From Symsagittifera roscoffensis (lineage: Eukaryota; Xenacoelomorpha; Acoela; Convolutidae): a DNA stretch of 64,000 nt. The stretch spans positions 45,931,225 to 45,995,224 of the forward strand of contig NC_087066.1 of the NCBI RefSeq assembly GCF_963678635.1. The letters run 5' to 3'. The translations under genes were made by a program, and so were the position numbers. The notes under the pieces are model-generated. The model made no database searches. It was not told the DNA's origin and saw nothing but the letters and a program-made list of their open reading frames with translations. This document shows positions 1 to 12,300 of this stretch, piece by piece; position 1 is the first letter of the stretch, and each line of letters opens with the position of its first letter.

Positions 1-150
1 GCGCCTAAGGCGCCTTTAGAAAAATTTTAAGGTCAGTCAGCCAAAAGTGGATATCTCAAAATACTACAAAGGAGGGACCCTTTGGGTTGGCAGGGGGTCG
101 AATTCCTGAGGGAAGGAAGCGTCCGCCGCCGCCCCCGCCTCATAATTCCG
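1..150 (+). repeat. Dispersed repeat family R3 (truncated by window edge)
   Basis: It contains GGCGCC, GTGGATATCTCAAAATACT and GGACCCTTTGGG, then GGCAGGGGGTCGAATTCC. The same blocks recur on the opposite strand at about 22975-23135. Its composition is much richer in G+C than its surroundings. Confidence 0.6.
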
Positions 151-1410
151 CTACTGTCGCCCACCATGATTCGTGATTGTTGCTTGAACGTGAGGGAACA
201 ATACCCTGACGCCCAAAAAAAACAAAAAAACAGGTTGGCGAGCCATGTTCTCTAAGTATTTATCTTCATGAGCTGACAAGAAAACCACCTTTGAAGCTTA
301 ACAAGTTTGGGGCACAAATGACTGGGGATGTTTTGTCTGGGTATTTTTCAGATCTTTCGGACAATTTTGTCAGGGACACAAATGTTTGGACTCGTTAAAA
401 TCATGGCACGTTTTTTTTATCTCAAATTTAAATAAAATTAGGATAAAAGATTGCAGGTAGAATTTCTTTATTCATTTTATTGAAAACAAATAATTATTCC
501 AGTCGAAATGAAACTGATATTGTTGATATAAAATTTGCTCTGAGCTTGAATATTCCGCCACACATTTCGAATGTCGGAACAAAAAGAGCCAAATAAATGA
601 TTGGACAAGCATTAACTCGCTGAAATTTTATGGGAGAGTTAGTTAACTTGTATCATAGTAAAAGCGAAGCATAAGCAAGACTGCAATTGACGTAAGCAAA
701 ACTTTGATTTCCGATTGCCTAAATAAACTGATGAAAAACACTTGGTGTAGTAAAAATTATGTTGATGAAAAAAAAGGAACTCTTTCAAGTTTTTTATGCA
801 ACAATTTTTTAATTTTGCCTCACTATTGCGCCATTGTAAGTACAAAGTTGTTTTTGCGGCTGGTAACCTAATAGTAAGGGCAACCTAATAAGGCAATTGT
901 TCACCTTAATTCAATTTGGAAAAGTTGAATTGGTCATTTACGCTTCAATAGTAAGAACTATATCTCGCGTTTTTTATCCCAAATCCTCATGAAAAACCTT
1001 CAAATTCTGACAAAAAACGAACGCAATTGAGTAAATTTTTCTAAGTTTGAGCTTAAGACGCAATCATTTTTCAGATAATGTAAAAGCTATATAGACATTT
1101 TTGGCCTCTTCCCTGGGCTCTTTTTCGGTTAGTGATGATTTAAAATTTAATACGTCTTAACGACCCAAATGATTCTTTCCATGAGCTGTGTCAATAGACG
1201 CCTCGAAATCGACAAACAATTCGACATTTATGTCCTAAGATATTTCTTCCAAAATGCCTATTTTTTCTGAAGTGGTCAAAACTCTGAGAAAACTTAATGT
1301 GAGAATGTAAATAACTCATGGTATATCTGCATAAAAAGCTTTTAATTATTTAATTTTTTCGTATCACTAAGGACGTGTATAAATTTTGCAGATACGACAG
1401 AGGCTTTTTT

Positions 1411-1885
1411 TTCCGATTTTTGTAACAAAAGCAACGGAATAATTGTGCTCGGGTGGGTTTTTTTCTTCAGACAAATTTCGGCTTTTTAACTAGCCGTTTT
1501 TGATGAAATTGTTGAATAACATTTGAAAGATATTGTTGTCCTGAGCTTAAATTTGAAAAAAAATTATTCATGTGATCTTTTTTTTCAAGTTATGGCGGTT
1601 ATGGCATTTTGGGCAATTTGGGATAATTAATGCGCGATATATTTTGTAAGTGGAGATTTAATCCATCTTAGAAATCCTTCCAAATCGATTGAAGGAACCT
1701 TGTTTGCCATATTTGATTTATTACTAGGAGCAAAATTTATCGCTTTGTACTTTATATGGCTTGTGGCGGATGATTTTTACATTTTAATTCATTACAATTA
1801 ATTTTTGAAGTTTATTACTGCTCAATAGACTTTAGAAAGGCTGTCGGAACGTTCAGGGCTTCGCTCTGACACGAGTAGTCTGGTT
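1411..1885 (+). repeat. R1 element, diverged copy
   Basis: It has the R1 landmarks in order: a start-like TTTTTCCGA, GTGCTCGGGTGGG, the internal GCGCGATATATTT, and the 3' end GTCGGAACGTTCAGGGC with a CGAGTAGTC tail. Several mismatches to other copies suggest it is old. Confidence 0.7.
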
Positions 1886-1919
1886 ATCATTTTTTGCATG
1901 CTTAAAATTTGATCATACT

Positions 1920-2130
1920 CGTTCCGACTTTCGAATAAAACTGAATATCTATGCTCGGTGTGGTTTTGTTTTATTCAGTCAATTGACGCCGATCGACATA
2001 ATAGTTTTCAACAAACTTTTTTTTATTCTATTGAAATTATTGGTTTTCTGAGTTCAAATTTAGAAACATATTTTTACCTCCGATTGTTTTTGTAAAGTTC
2101 TGGCGGTTTTAAAATTGCTAAATTGCTAAA
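1920..2130 (+). repeat. R1-like 5' fragment (subfamily R1b)
   Basis: It starts GTTCCGACTTTCGAA and continues with GCTCGGTGTGG and GCCGATCGA. This variant leader is shared with the copies near 28427, 58662 and 60019. The 3' hairpin end is absent. Confidence 0.55.
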
Positions 2131-2360
2131 TTGGTCAGAATTAATCGAAGAAAACAGAAATATGGTTTCCAATGACAAGTAATGGATTGAGGGGCAAATT
2201 AAGATTCTACAATTAGAGAATTTAAAACAGTTAGCTACTGAAATTTTGTAGTAAAAATCCTGAAATTCACTAAACGGTGGATTGATTTACTTTTTAACCC
2301 TTTTCAGTAGTTTTTAACCCTTTTAAGTAGAATTAAATGAGATGAAAATATTTTACCTTA

Positions 2361-2875
2361 TTGTTCCGACTTTCGATACGAAAGTGACGGAATATTTGTG
2401 CTCGGGGTGGGTTTTTTTTCTTCAGACAAATTTCGACTTTTTAAATAACCATTTTTGACGGAACTTTTTTATATCATTCAAAAGTCAAAAGGTATTGTTG
2501 TCTTGAGCTTAAATTTGAAAAGATATTTTAGTTGTGATCAATTTTCGTAAAGTTATGGAGGTGTAAAAATTGGCATTTTGGGACAATTAACGCGCGATAT
2601 ATTTCGCACAATTAACGCGTAAGCGGAGATTTAATCCGTCTTAGAAATCGATCCAAATTGGTTGAAGGAAGCTTATTTGCCATTATTGATTTGTTAATTG
2701 GAGCGAAATCTATCATTCTGTACTAGATATGGCGTTTGGGGGGATGATTTTTGCTCAAATCTCAAAATAAAAAAAGGATTTGTTTACATATAATTTTTCC
2801 TGTTATTACTGCTCCATAGACCTTAAAAGGCAGTCGGAGCATTCAGGGCCTCGCCCTGATGCGAGCAGTCTTGTT
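2361..2875 (+). repeat. R1 element, near-complete
   Basis: It runs from TTGTTCCGACTTTCGATACG to a GCGAGCAGTCTTGTT terminus. The 3' hairpin is CAGGGCCTCGCCCTG. The copy contains the central GCGCGATATATTTCGC block, here with a short local duplication (ATTAACGCG repeated). Confidence 0.85.
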
Positions 2876-3166
2876 CGTTTGATATTTGATCACTCGACAG
2901 GTTAAATGCAATTGACGTTCTCGCAAGGATATTATATTGAGTAAACATGGAATCTAAGTTAAGATCACTAATGACTGCCTCTTAAATATGTTAATTTAGT
3001 TTTCTTTGGTGTTTTTGGAATTCAAAATGGAAGGATTTTCCCAAGAAATCATGTATATGACTCCATAAATATCGCTTTTCCCCCGCCTTTGAAGATTTTT
3101 TTTCCCTTCGCAAGAAGTATGCAAGACGCTTTCAAGACTTTTATTCAAAATACCCTCGCGATTTAC

Positions 3167-3301
3167 CCTGAGTTCGAGCATGGTGCGGTTGGCGAGGTTG
3201 ATGTCGTTCCTGACTGCCTCGCACATGTTTTTCAGACACTTCTCCTGGTTCTCGTCCGACAACAGACTTTTGTTCACACTCACTAATGAGTCCTGTAGAG
3301 C
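3167..3301 (-). CDS. CFAP58: CFAP58-like exon 12 (45 codons), last one in the window
   Basis: Acceptor CTGTTTAG, probable donor AGG|GTAAAT, 135 nt, phase 0 at both ends. It contains KNMCEAVRNDINLANRTMLE, the family signature block, at the expected distance from exon 11. The frame stays open about 50 codons past the donor, but that stretch loses family resemblance. The remaining exons were not found between 1 and 3166. Confidence 0.8.
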
Positions 3302-6300
3302 CTAAACAGACAACGACATTCTCTCAAAGTGTTCTTTCTTTGAAAAAAGCAGGAACTTGCAACTTCTCAATCGAGAGGTCGGACGTTTGAAACCCACCGT
3401 GATTCGTCCAGAAAATTCAGCAAACCCAATTGTACAAAGTTTTCAACCTGGGGTACAACAGCAGTGCTGCGTAAAAATAAGAGATCAGCTCGTATTTTGG
3501 CCCCTTTGCTCATGAATAAATTGATTTTACAAGCAAAATTCGTTCTATTCGCAAAATTACACCAACTCAAAAAAAGGTTTTTTTTTCTCGCAAAGTTCCT
3601 AATTCGCATAAAAAAAACAGATTTCTTTGAAGACGTTTCAAATAAAGAAGTAATTAACCACCACACTAGTGAGCCAAAAAGTGCGCAATTTGAACATGAT
3701 TTTAGTGGAAATCAAAGAATTATTTCCGATAATCTCAGTTCTTTACATTTTACACTCTGCACCAGATTACCAATAAAATGAATTTCTCCAAACCGTGTAA
3801 CAGGTGTTGTTTTTTACCTATTTTGGCCATGCGGCGTGACCTGCTAGGACGATGACGGTTTGATATTTTGCAAGATCCTTCAAGATGATTAATTAACATA
3901 TGCTAGATCTCACATGATGATATTTATGCTGCTAGACGAGGCCAAACTATGCATTTTGGGGGAAAAAAGGCGAATTCTGCAGCAAGGACGCTCTTTTTGT
4001 TCATCCTATTTTCTTTCATTTTCTTTGATCGTTCCAACAAATTTTTAACATGTTTAAAAACTTGTCCCTGTAATCCAGGAACATACAGACACAAAATTGT
4101 GCGCCTATTCAGGCAAAGTTTGGCCTCGTAATGGAAGCTTACAAGAAAACTTTTTTATCAATGTTCTGAAAAATAAAGTAGAGCTTCAAAGTGCGTTGCT
4201 GTCCTATCTTATATGTTAAATGAAAGTCTCAATGCACTATGGACGCAACGTTTCAACTTTTCTATCGAGTACAACGTTTAAGAAGGTTTAGATCAGAATG
4301 TTTAAGAATTTTCTAGAACTTTTTAGAACTTTCAATCGCATGAGTCCATAGCGCATTGAGACTTTCACTCTAAAATCTGGAATCTTCTAGAAGCCTTTTT
4401 GGAAAAAGGTCAAAACTGTTTAAACAAAATGAACTCAATTCAATTTCAAGGCTAGACTTTAGATGTCCACTTTTTTGTCCAATTTTTGCGATAGAAGATG
4501 CATTTCAGTTTGAAATGAACCACTTAAAAAGAGTAACCTCCATACTTAGAAACATTTATTTTGGCAAACCGAATCGAATCATAAAGTGATTTAAAACATT
4601 TCAAAGTTTTATATTTGGAATAGCTTATTTAGAAAACTTTTGGTAGCTCAAACGCTTGCTTAGAAAATTTTAAATCTTTTAAACACCAGTTCAGTATACA
4701 AAAAATAATGAAATCTTTTGAAGTCTCATAGCTTCATAACTCGCCTATATAACTTCATAACATCATAAGTTTTATAGCTTGGATATTTTGCTTGGGAAAA
4801 ACTTTTGAAATTCGATTATAGCTGGAAAACAGTGTTGATTTCTATAATGTGGACAAAACACACAACAGTTGGAATTTAATGAGTTCAATGTGAATTGATT
4901 TCAGACAAAAAAAAATGACGAAAATGAAACTTGCTTAGAATTCTAGCAGACCTAAATTGCACTTTGTTTTTCGAAATTTGGGCCAAATATTTTACCCCAA
5001 AGTTTGATGAGTTTTTTTTGTTATTTAGTCAATGGAAAAAAACGCTGAACTACCCAGTCAACTTGTGACAAAATTTTAATAAATTGAAGCTCTTAATGAA
5101 CCCAACAAAGTTGAAAAAGATTATAATAATCAAGAAAACATATAAATCATTTTATTTTATTTGATAGATAAAAATCGTCATTTTTACCTAACAAAATTCA
5201 GGTTTTTATATGAAAAAAAAAACGTTCTGCTTAAATTTTTTGAGAGAATACTTTTCCCTATAAGAAGCTCACTGTGATACAACGAGCCTCACCAATTTAA
5301 TCTGAAATAGCCAAAAAATGTTTCAAAGTTTCATCGCATGAATCGTTTCAATAGAAAAACTTGACTTTTTGCCATACAGATCATTTCATGAAATTACTTG
5401 AAATAATTCAAAGTTTTGCAATCCGATCCTTATGAAATGCTTTGGAACAATTCAAATTCTGCAAACAGATTCGTTCTTTGAAATTAAATTTTTTCAAACC
5501 GATTTATATTCCAAAATGAAACTTTTCAGGTTTCTTTGCTTGAATAGCTTGATCATAACAACAACTTTTTTTTCTGCGATCCGATTTATCAATGGAGACG
5601 GGCTTGCTAGTACAGATAATTTGCGCGCGTGTGTGCGTGCGTGCGTGTGTACGTGTGATTGTGTGAATGTAAGCATGTATGTCTTTTTTTTGCATGAGTG
5701 TTTGTGTGTAATGGTAACTCTGTTTTACCTTATAAAAAACGCTTGTGACGGGTGACACTTTTTAACAGGCGACAGTTTATGACAAGGCATTTGCGAATAG
5801 CGACCGCTTGTTTGGCTTTGTAGTGCGGTGCTTACAGTACACCTGAATCAACCGCACCCAGTCTCAGTGCCCCTGGATCACAATTGACTATATTTTCATT
5901 CTCAGTCAGTGTTGATAAAAGTTACAAAAAAATAATGATAAGCTAAAGAAAATGAATTTTTGCCATTACAATCCATTATAATCGATTACAAGAAATATAG
6001 GAAAATTTTCATGAAACTTATACTTTTGTTTCAAATTTTATCTCATTTCCCGTTTAATACAGTCGCTACGTATCACGTTTCAATTTTTTTTTATTTTCTA
6101 CATACTTTTTATATGTTATAGTTTTCTTTCTTTTTCAAAACTCAGTTCTCGGTAGCTAAACATTTTATGTGATTTACTTTTCAACACAATCGCTATTTGC
6201 CAAAACCCCCTTATATTTTACGTAGGTTAATGGTTGAACGTGGTAAACTTGGGGAGGGAGAGTGTGGTCCAAAACTGGGGAAGGGGGAGTAAACATTTGT

Positions 6301-9300
6301 CTGTTGAACGCCTTTGAGTTTATAAGTTTTTGCTAGTTGTTACTGTAAAAGACATGGCATAGAATTTCTCGCAAAAAATCAGTTTTAAAAAATGATTTTT
6401 TATCGATTGAAACGCATACTAAGGGATTTCTTACATCAACAAAAAATTATAATGGCTCACAAATACCCAAATAATCAAATCAAGTGCAGAACCTAATGGA
6501 TTATAATCGATTCCAAGTGAAAATATTGAATTAATTTTGGTCAAATATAATTGATTATAATGATAGTATTAACAACTTTGTGATCTGAAATTTAAATCTG
6601 TTCACGACTAAAATCGATTATTTTTGTCTCCAAAATTCAATAAAACTTTTAAAAAAATAAAATATTGGTGCGGACAGTGTTTGTTTGTTAGTCCCTTTTT
6701 ATGAATTCAATTTTTGTATTCGAGTTTTTTTCATTTTTCGAGCAAAATCAGGCATGAAAAATAATCATTGGATTGGTTTGAGTGATGTCGCTTAAAAACT
6801 CTGCTTCAGTCGAACATTTTGTTTCGTTCTTTTTTTTTACTTTTTTTTCGAGCAAAATCAGGTATCAAAAATATTCATTGGACTGATTTGAGTGATAACG
6901 CATAAAAATTCTCCTTCAGTCGTAAATGGAACGACGTCGAATTTTTTTCAAAATATGTTCCCAGTGCCCAGAAAAACCGGTTTAAAAATTGTGACGCAAT
7001 CGAGAACGTTCGTTATAAGAAAATGTTTTCTTTTTAGATTCATATTACAATAAGAAAACTTTTTTGGATGTTCATTCAGCGCTTATTTGGCAATAAAGGT
7101 CTTCTAAAAGAACTTATAATTTTTCTACAAAAAAAAAGAAAAAATTTTCAAACTTGATTTTTCTAGAAAAAGAAGCTATTGGAACTTCATTAAGCGTTTA
7201 TTGGCAAAAAAATTTTCTAACAATTTTTTTTGTAGACAAAATAAGAAAAAAAATCTTTTTTTTTGGTTGTGGTTTTTTCTTTTCATTTTTTGTTTGATAT
7301 TCAATTTTTGGAAGAAAAGCAGATTGTTAATCGTGTCTAATTCGCTAATTATGTACAAGTTTGCTTAGTTCTTAAATCAAGCCACACGCAATAAATGACA
7401 ACACTTATGTGAAAGAAAAAAAAACAAAAAAAAAACTTTTTCCTTAAAGTTTTTCGAACAAACATGGTCGGAACGTTCTGTGCTAGTTGCACATTGCACA
7501 GCAATCGGATATCCTTGTTTTAAATTATAATTCATTACGACTTGCAATTCTCGACCGTTATTTCTTGCCTTTTGTTACCAATTGTCACCTGTTAGTATTT
7601 GTCGCCTTTACAAATGGTTGGTTTTAGTTGTTGCTTGTTGTGAATTGTCGCTTGCATCTAATTGTCGCCGGACGGTCTGTTTTGTTTTTTGTAGTACTTA
7701 CTTTGTCCTTTTCGAGCAAGGCGAGGTAGTTGTTCTGGAAGTTCATGGCCTTGGTCATGTAGTCCAATCTCTCTTTGTCTGTTTTGGCATTCTCCTCGAA
7801 CTGGGATGCATATTTGCTCTTCAGCTGTTCTATCTGCTCTTCTAGTAGCTTCTGGTTCAACTCACTCTTGTCCAGCTTCAACGTCCTGTCTTTCGTCTTC
7901 TGGCTCTCATTCTGCTTGTCCTACAGAAAACAACAGGCGAATCAAATTAACGTCCCCCTTAATATACCTATAGTTCACACCCCCGATTCCCCACACCTCC
8001 CTAAATGGACCAAGTAAACATAACCCCCTCTCCTAAATAGACCAAGCTAACACCATACACCCAAATATTGACATTGTATTAGATCTCTGTTTTTGTATTT
8101 CCTCTGTGTTTTCTCTTAGTTTTAGTTTTCTCTTGATAATGTACCCCATTTTTTGTTATTGGTTACTCTGAGAAACAAAATAAAAATCTATCGCACGGAA
8201 AGTTTTTCTCCAACAAAGTTGAAGGACTTTTCTGGTCCTAAAAAATGTCAAACCATTGTGAAAAAATGTAAAATTCTGAAAGTAGTATCTTGGAAATTCG
8301 ATTGGGCTCTTTTTCCTTTTCCCCACCATTTTCGAATTTTTATGAGTGTATTTTTTCGTTCACATTGTCAGATTGCTTTTGTAAGATCACTCGTTACACC
8401 ACAACAATTATGCTCAAAAGATTTCGGGGAGAGGGGAAGGGGGGTTTGGTTAAGGGGAGCAATGATGTCGAATGGATTGAATTGAAAAATGGAAATTGAT
8501 TTTGTTTTTGATAAGGTTTTAAAATTTTGAGACCTTGAGGACATCAAGGTGAAATGTGGGGAAAAAAATTTTTTTTTTGCTAATGGAGAATCCATTGCTG
8601 GTGTATTTTCGCCTGATTAGGTGAGCCACACGAATTTACCTTTTTGATCTTGCGGTCGTCCACCTGCGCCTTCTTCACTTCTTTTTTGACCATTCTGATG
8701 CGCTTGTTGTGGTCACTCTGATCTGAAGCAATCAAAGGATCGGAAACTTCTTTTTATTAAATTTAGGACTCAAAATATTGACTTGCATATTGACTAACTT
8801 CTCTAAATTTTCGACTATTGCGACCGAGATACGGTATTTCCAGAGTTTGTCCGCGACTTAAAACCCTGTACAGACCATGAATTTTTGGTCGCGGAATTAG
8901 CATGTGAGTTTCAGTAATAAAATAGAAGGAGAAACATCAAAAAACTCAAAAAACAAAATCGAATAGACTGAGTATAGGTAAGATTTGCGAATTTAACTTC
9001 AGGCGCATTTTTGGAGTATATTGCATCGGTAATGGAATGAAATGGTTCAAAAAAGCAAACATAAACACAAGACAAAACTGCTCGTATCAGGGCAAAGCCC
9101 TGAATGTTCCGACTGCCTTTTAAGGTTTATGGAGCAGTAATAACATGAAAAAAATTATATGTAATAAAATAAAATGAAAAAAATTCTAAAATTTGAAATT
9201 TTTTTATGAAATCATCCCCCCACACGCCATATAAAGTACAAAAGAATAGATTTTGCTCATTGTAACAAATCAATTATGGCAAATAGGTTTCCTTCAACCA

Positions 9301-12300
9301 ATTTGGATCGATTTCTAAGACGGATTAAATCTCAGCTTACGCGTTAATAGTGCGAAATATATCGCGCGTTAATTGTCCCAAAATGGCAATTTTTACACCT
9401 CCATAACTTTACGAAAAATGATCACAACTAAAATATCTTTTCAAATTTAAGCTCAAGACAACAATATCTTTTGACTTTTGAATGATATAAAAAAGTTCCG
9501 TCAAAAATGGCTAATTAAAAAGTCGAATTTGTCTGAAGAAAAAAAAAACCCACCCCAAGCACAAATATTACGTTACTTTCGTATCGAAAGTCGGAACAAA
9601 AAATTTCTATGATATTGTGCAGCATTTTGTTCTGTGCAAACTTTTCTGTATTAATGAGACCAACAATTAAACCTCAAAAAATTACACGTATTCTATCAGT
9701 TAAATTTCATTTTGTTCTTCAGACAATTCTATTCAAATTTGTTGATTCTTTTTTATTTTTCAATAATTAAAAACTCTCTATTTCAACTGTGGTTTTGCAA
9801 CTGTTGATATAAACATATGAAAGGTTACTGTTCAAAATTTAAAGAAAAAAAGGTAACGAAAACCTAACAAATAACCAAAACAAAAAATTAACCGTAACAT
9901 TTTATTTTAAAAGATTTCATTTTTGTTTAATCAGTTTTTTTGACCTAGCCCAAATACTTTAAAACCATGTTGTATGGCTTGTTCAATGAAAGACTTATGA
10001 AGCGCAACTAGATCATCAGCAGGAAGTTTTATTCTATATTAATTTAATTTTGATATTACACCTGCCAATTTATTGCACAAACTTTTGATATGATTTTGAA
10101 ACCTCATTTCGGAAATAGTTCCATCTTTGTATCATCCACTGATACCAAACAATTGTTTTTTTTTGCTTCTAAAGTGAACAAGACTGCTCGTATCAGGGCG
10201 AAGCCCTGAATGTTCCGACTGCCTTTTAAGGTTCCGACTGAATGTTCCGACTGCCTTTTGGAGCTGTAGTAACACAAAAAATTTAATTGCAATAAAATAA
10301 AAAAATAAAAAATTCTAAAATTTGAAAGTTTTTTTAATGAAATCATCCCCCCACGCGCCATATAAAGTAAAAAAAGAATAGTTTTCGCTCTTTGTAACAA
10401 ATCAATTATGGCAAATAAGCTTCCATCAACCAATTTGGAACGATTTATAAGACGGATTAAATCTCCGCTTACGCGTTAATAGCGCGAATTATATCGCGCG
10501 TTAATTGTCCCAAATTGGTCAAAATGGCCAAAAAGGCTATCTTTAAACCCTCATAACTCTGCGAAAAATGATCACAGGTGAAATATCTTTTCAAATATAA
10601 GCTCAGGACAACAATGGCTTTCAAATGATATAAAAAAATTTTGTCAAAAATGGCTAGTTAAAAAGTCGAAATTTGCCTGAAGAAAAAAAAACCCGCCCCG
10701 AGCACAAATATTCCGTTACTTTCGTATCGAAAGTCGGAACAATAAATTTGCTTTTCAGTTGACCCAAAATTTAATGTCTAATGTCAATTATTTGGTCGTA
10801 AATATCGGTATCATTGACAAACATTGTGACTTCAGAACTTTTGCGGGTATTTGATAGATTAATAACGTAAATAAGAAGCAGAGTAAGACCCAAAACTGAG
10901 TTTTGAGGAGCACTATACTTCATTGGTTTTAAATACACTATGTCGTTATCAACTGGGACATGATGTATTCTGTTTCTAAAAAACGTCTGTAATAAATCAA
11001 TAATTGTACTTTTCGAACCAAGAGATAAACATTTTTGAATTAAAATGAGATGATCGACCGTATCAAAAATTTTCGATAGATCAAAAGCTTCTGAATTTTT
11101 TTCTTGTGAAACGGTCATTAGTAATTCCAACCACTTTTAAAATTGGAACAACCTTTGACTTTCAATGTTAACTCTCGAGAATTTTGTGTGAAGGAATAAA
11201 ATCTTTTCAAATAACCTAGTGGCAGCAAACAAATCGGTTTGAAAATTTCGCATTTCGTTTTCTCGCCGCTTTTGGAAATAGGTGTGACTTTGGCATTTTC
11301 AGTTAAGCTGGAAAATAAAATGATGCTCGAAGAAATTTTTTCAGAAAGTGATAGCGTAGGTTATTACAATTTTTATTTCGAATACTTTTTTGTAAAAAAA
11401 AAAAACATTACAATCGTCCGTTGGTCTGAAAATTTAATATTTGTCATCGACATGATAAAAAAATTTTATACGTCTTCTGTGCGTAGCTAAGTTTTTTTTC
11501 TTTAACCTCCGAAAAAATCATTCAAATTATTGTTTGTATCTCTATTTTTGTCTTGATACATGACGATTTCTGTTTTTGATAATTATTGGTTAAAACTTCG
11601 TAAATTTTTTTTCTATCTTCTGATTTTGTGAAAACAAACAAACACAAATGATTTCCATGTGTGGCTAATAGTTCAAGGATTTTAGTAGAAGTTTACGCAG
11701 CAAATAAAAACAATTCCCGAGGGAATTCATTGGGCAATGAGAGGAAATTCATTGGGCAATGACTCGTTGTAGCTTAGATGAAAAGAAAAACCGCTTATAA
11801 ACTTGAAAAAATTGACTAACGTAATTTACTTTCAATCATGCTTTTTCTCTTTTTGGCCGCAATAAATGTTTGTTCACAAATTTTTGCTAAAAATTTGAAA
11901 TCACAACCTTAACATCTTCAATGTGGCAGGGAATTTTCTGTCAGAAAACATTCTTTCAATCGACGAAATTAATGAAGTGAAAAAAAAACAAACAGCTTGC
12001 ATCAAGCTATCCTTCTTCAGATAAGGAAAAATAATGCTTTTATACAGGCAGAGCCTTGAGAACTTCAACTGCCCTGTAAAATCCGTCGAATAATTTTTTA
12101 GTGTTTCTTGTTATTTTGAAAAATATTGAATTTTTAAATTACATGAGAAAAATTTAATTTTTGTATGAAAATGGTCAGCCGAGCAGTTTATTTGTTGCAT
12201 CTGAGTTTTGGCATAAATTTACTTTGTAGTTGGGAAAATTTATCTTGGAACAAATCTTGGCGGGAACCACCAGCCGCTTACGATTAATAGCACCAAAAAC

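Larger units (their letters stand above)
1..3166. other. Intron or 3' flank of the CFAP58-like gene, filled with repeats
   Basis: I see no supported exon here. Bases 1-150 match a G/C-rich dispersed repeat (family R3, also near 23 kb). From 1411 to 2875 lie R1 elements: a diverged copy (1411-1885), a 5' fragment (1920-2130) and a near-complete copy (2361-2875). A weakly matching old reverse copy may cover about 870-1130. The rest is A+T-rich sequence without recognisable structure. Confidence 0.6.
3302..7701. other. CFAP58-like intron (about 4.4 kb)
   Basis: No coding exon was recognised. It holds an inverted-repeat element at 4221-4367, an alternating purine-pyrimidine GT/GC tract at 5620-5700, short CGATTATAATGGATTATAA-type motifs at about 5965-6000 and 6495-6560, and an R2-like element at about 6680-7519. 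Short plus- and minus-strand frames around 3400-4130 have no family resemblance or splice support. Confidence 0.6.

Noticed and set aside
3464-3781. Plus-strand 105-codon frame and its minus-strand counterpart
   Set aside because: Both strands are open over the same A+T-rich stretch, without domain or splice evidence.
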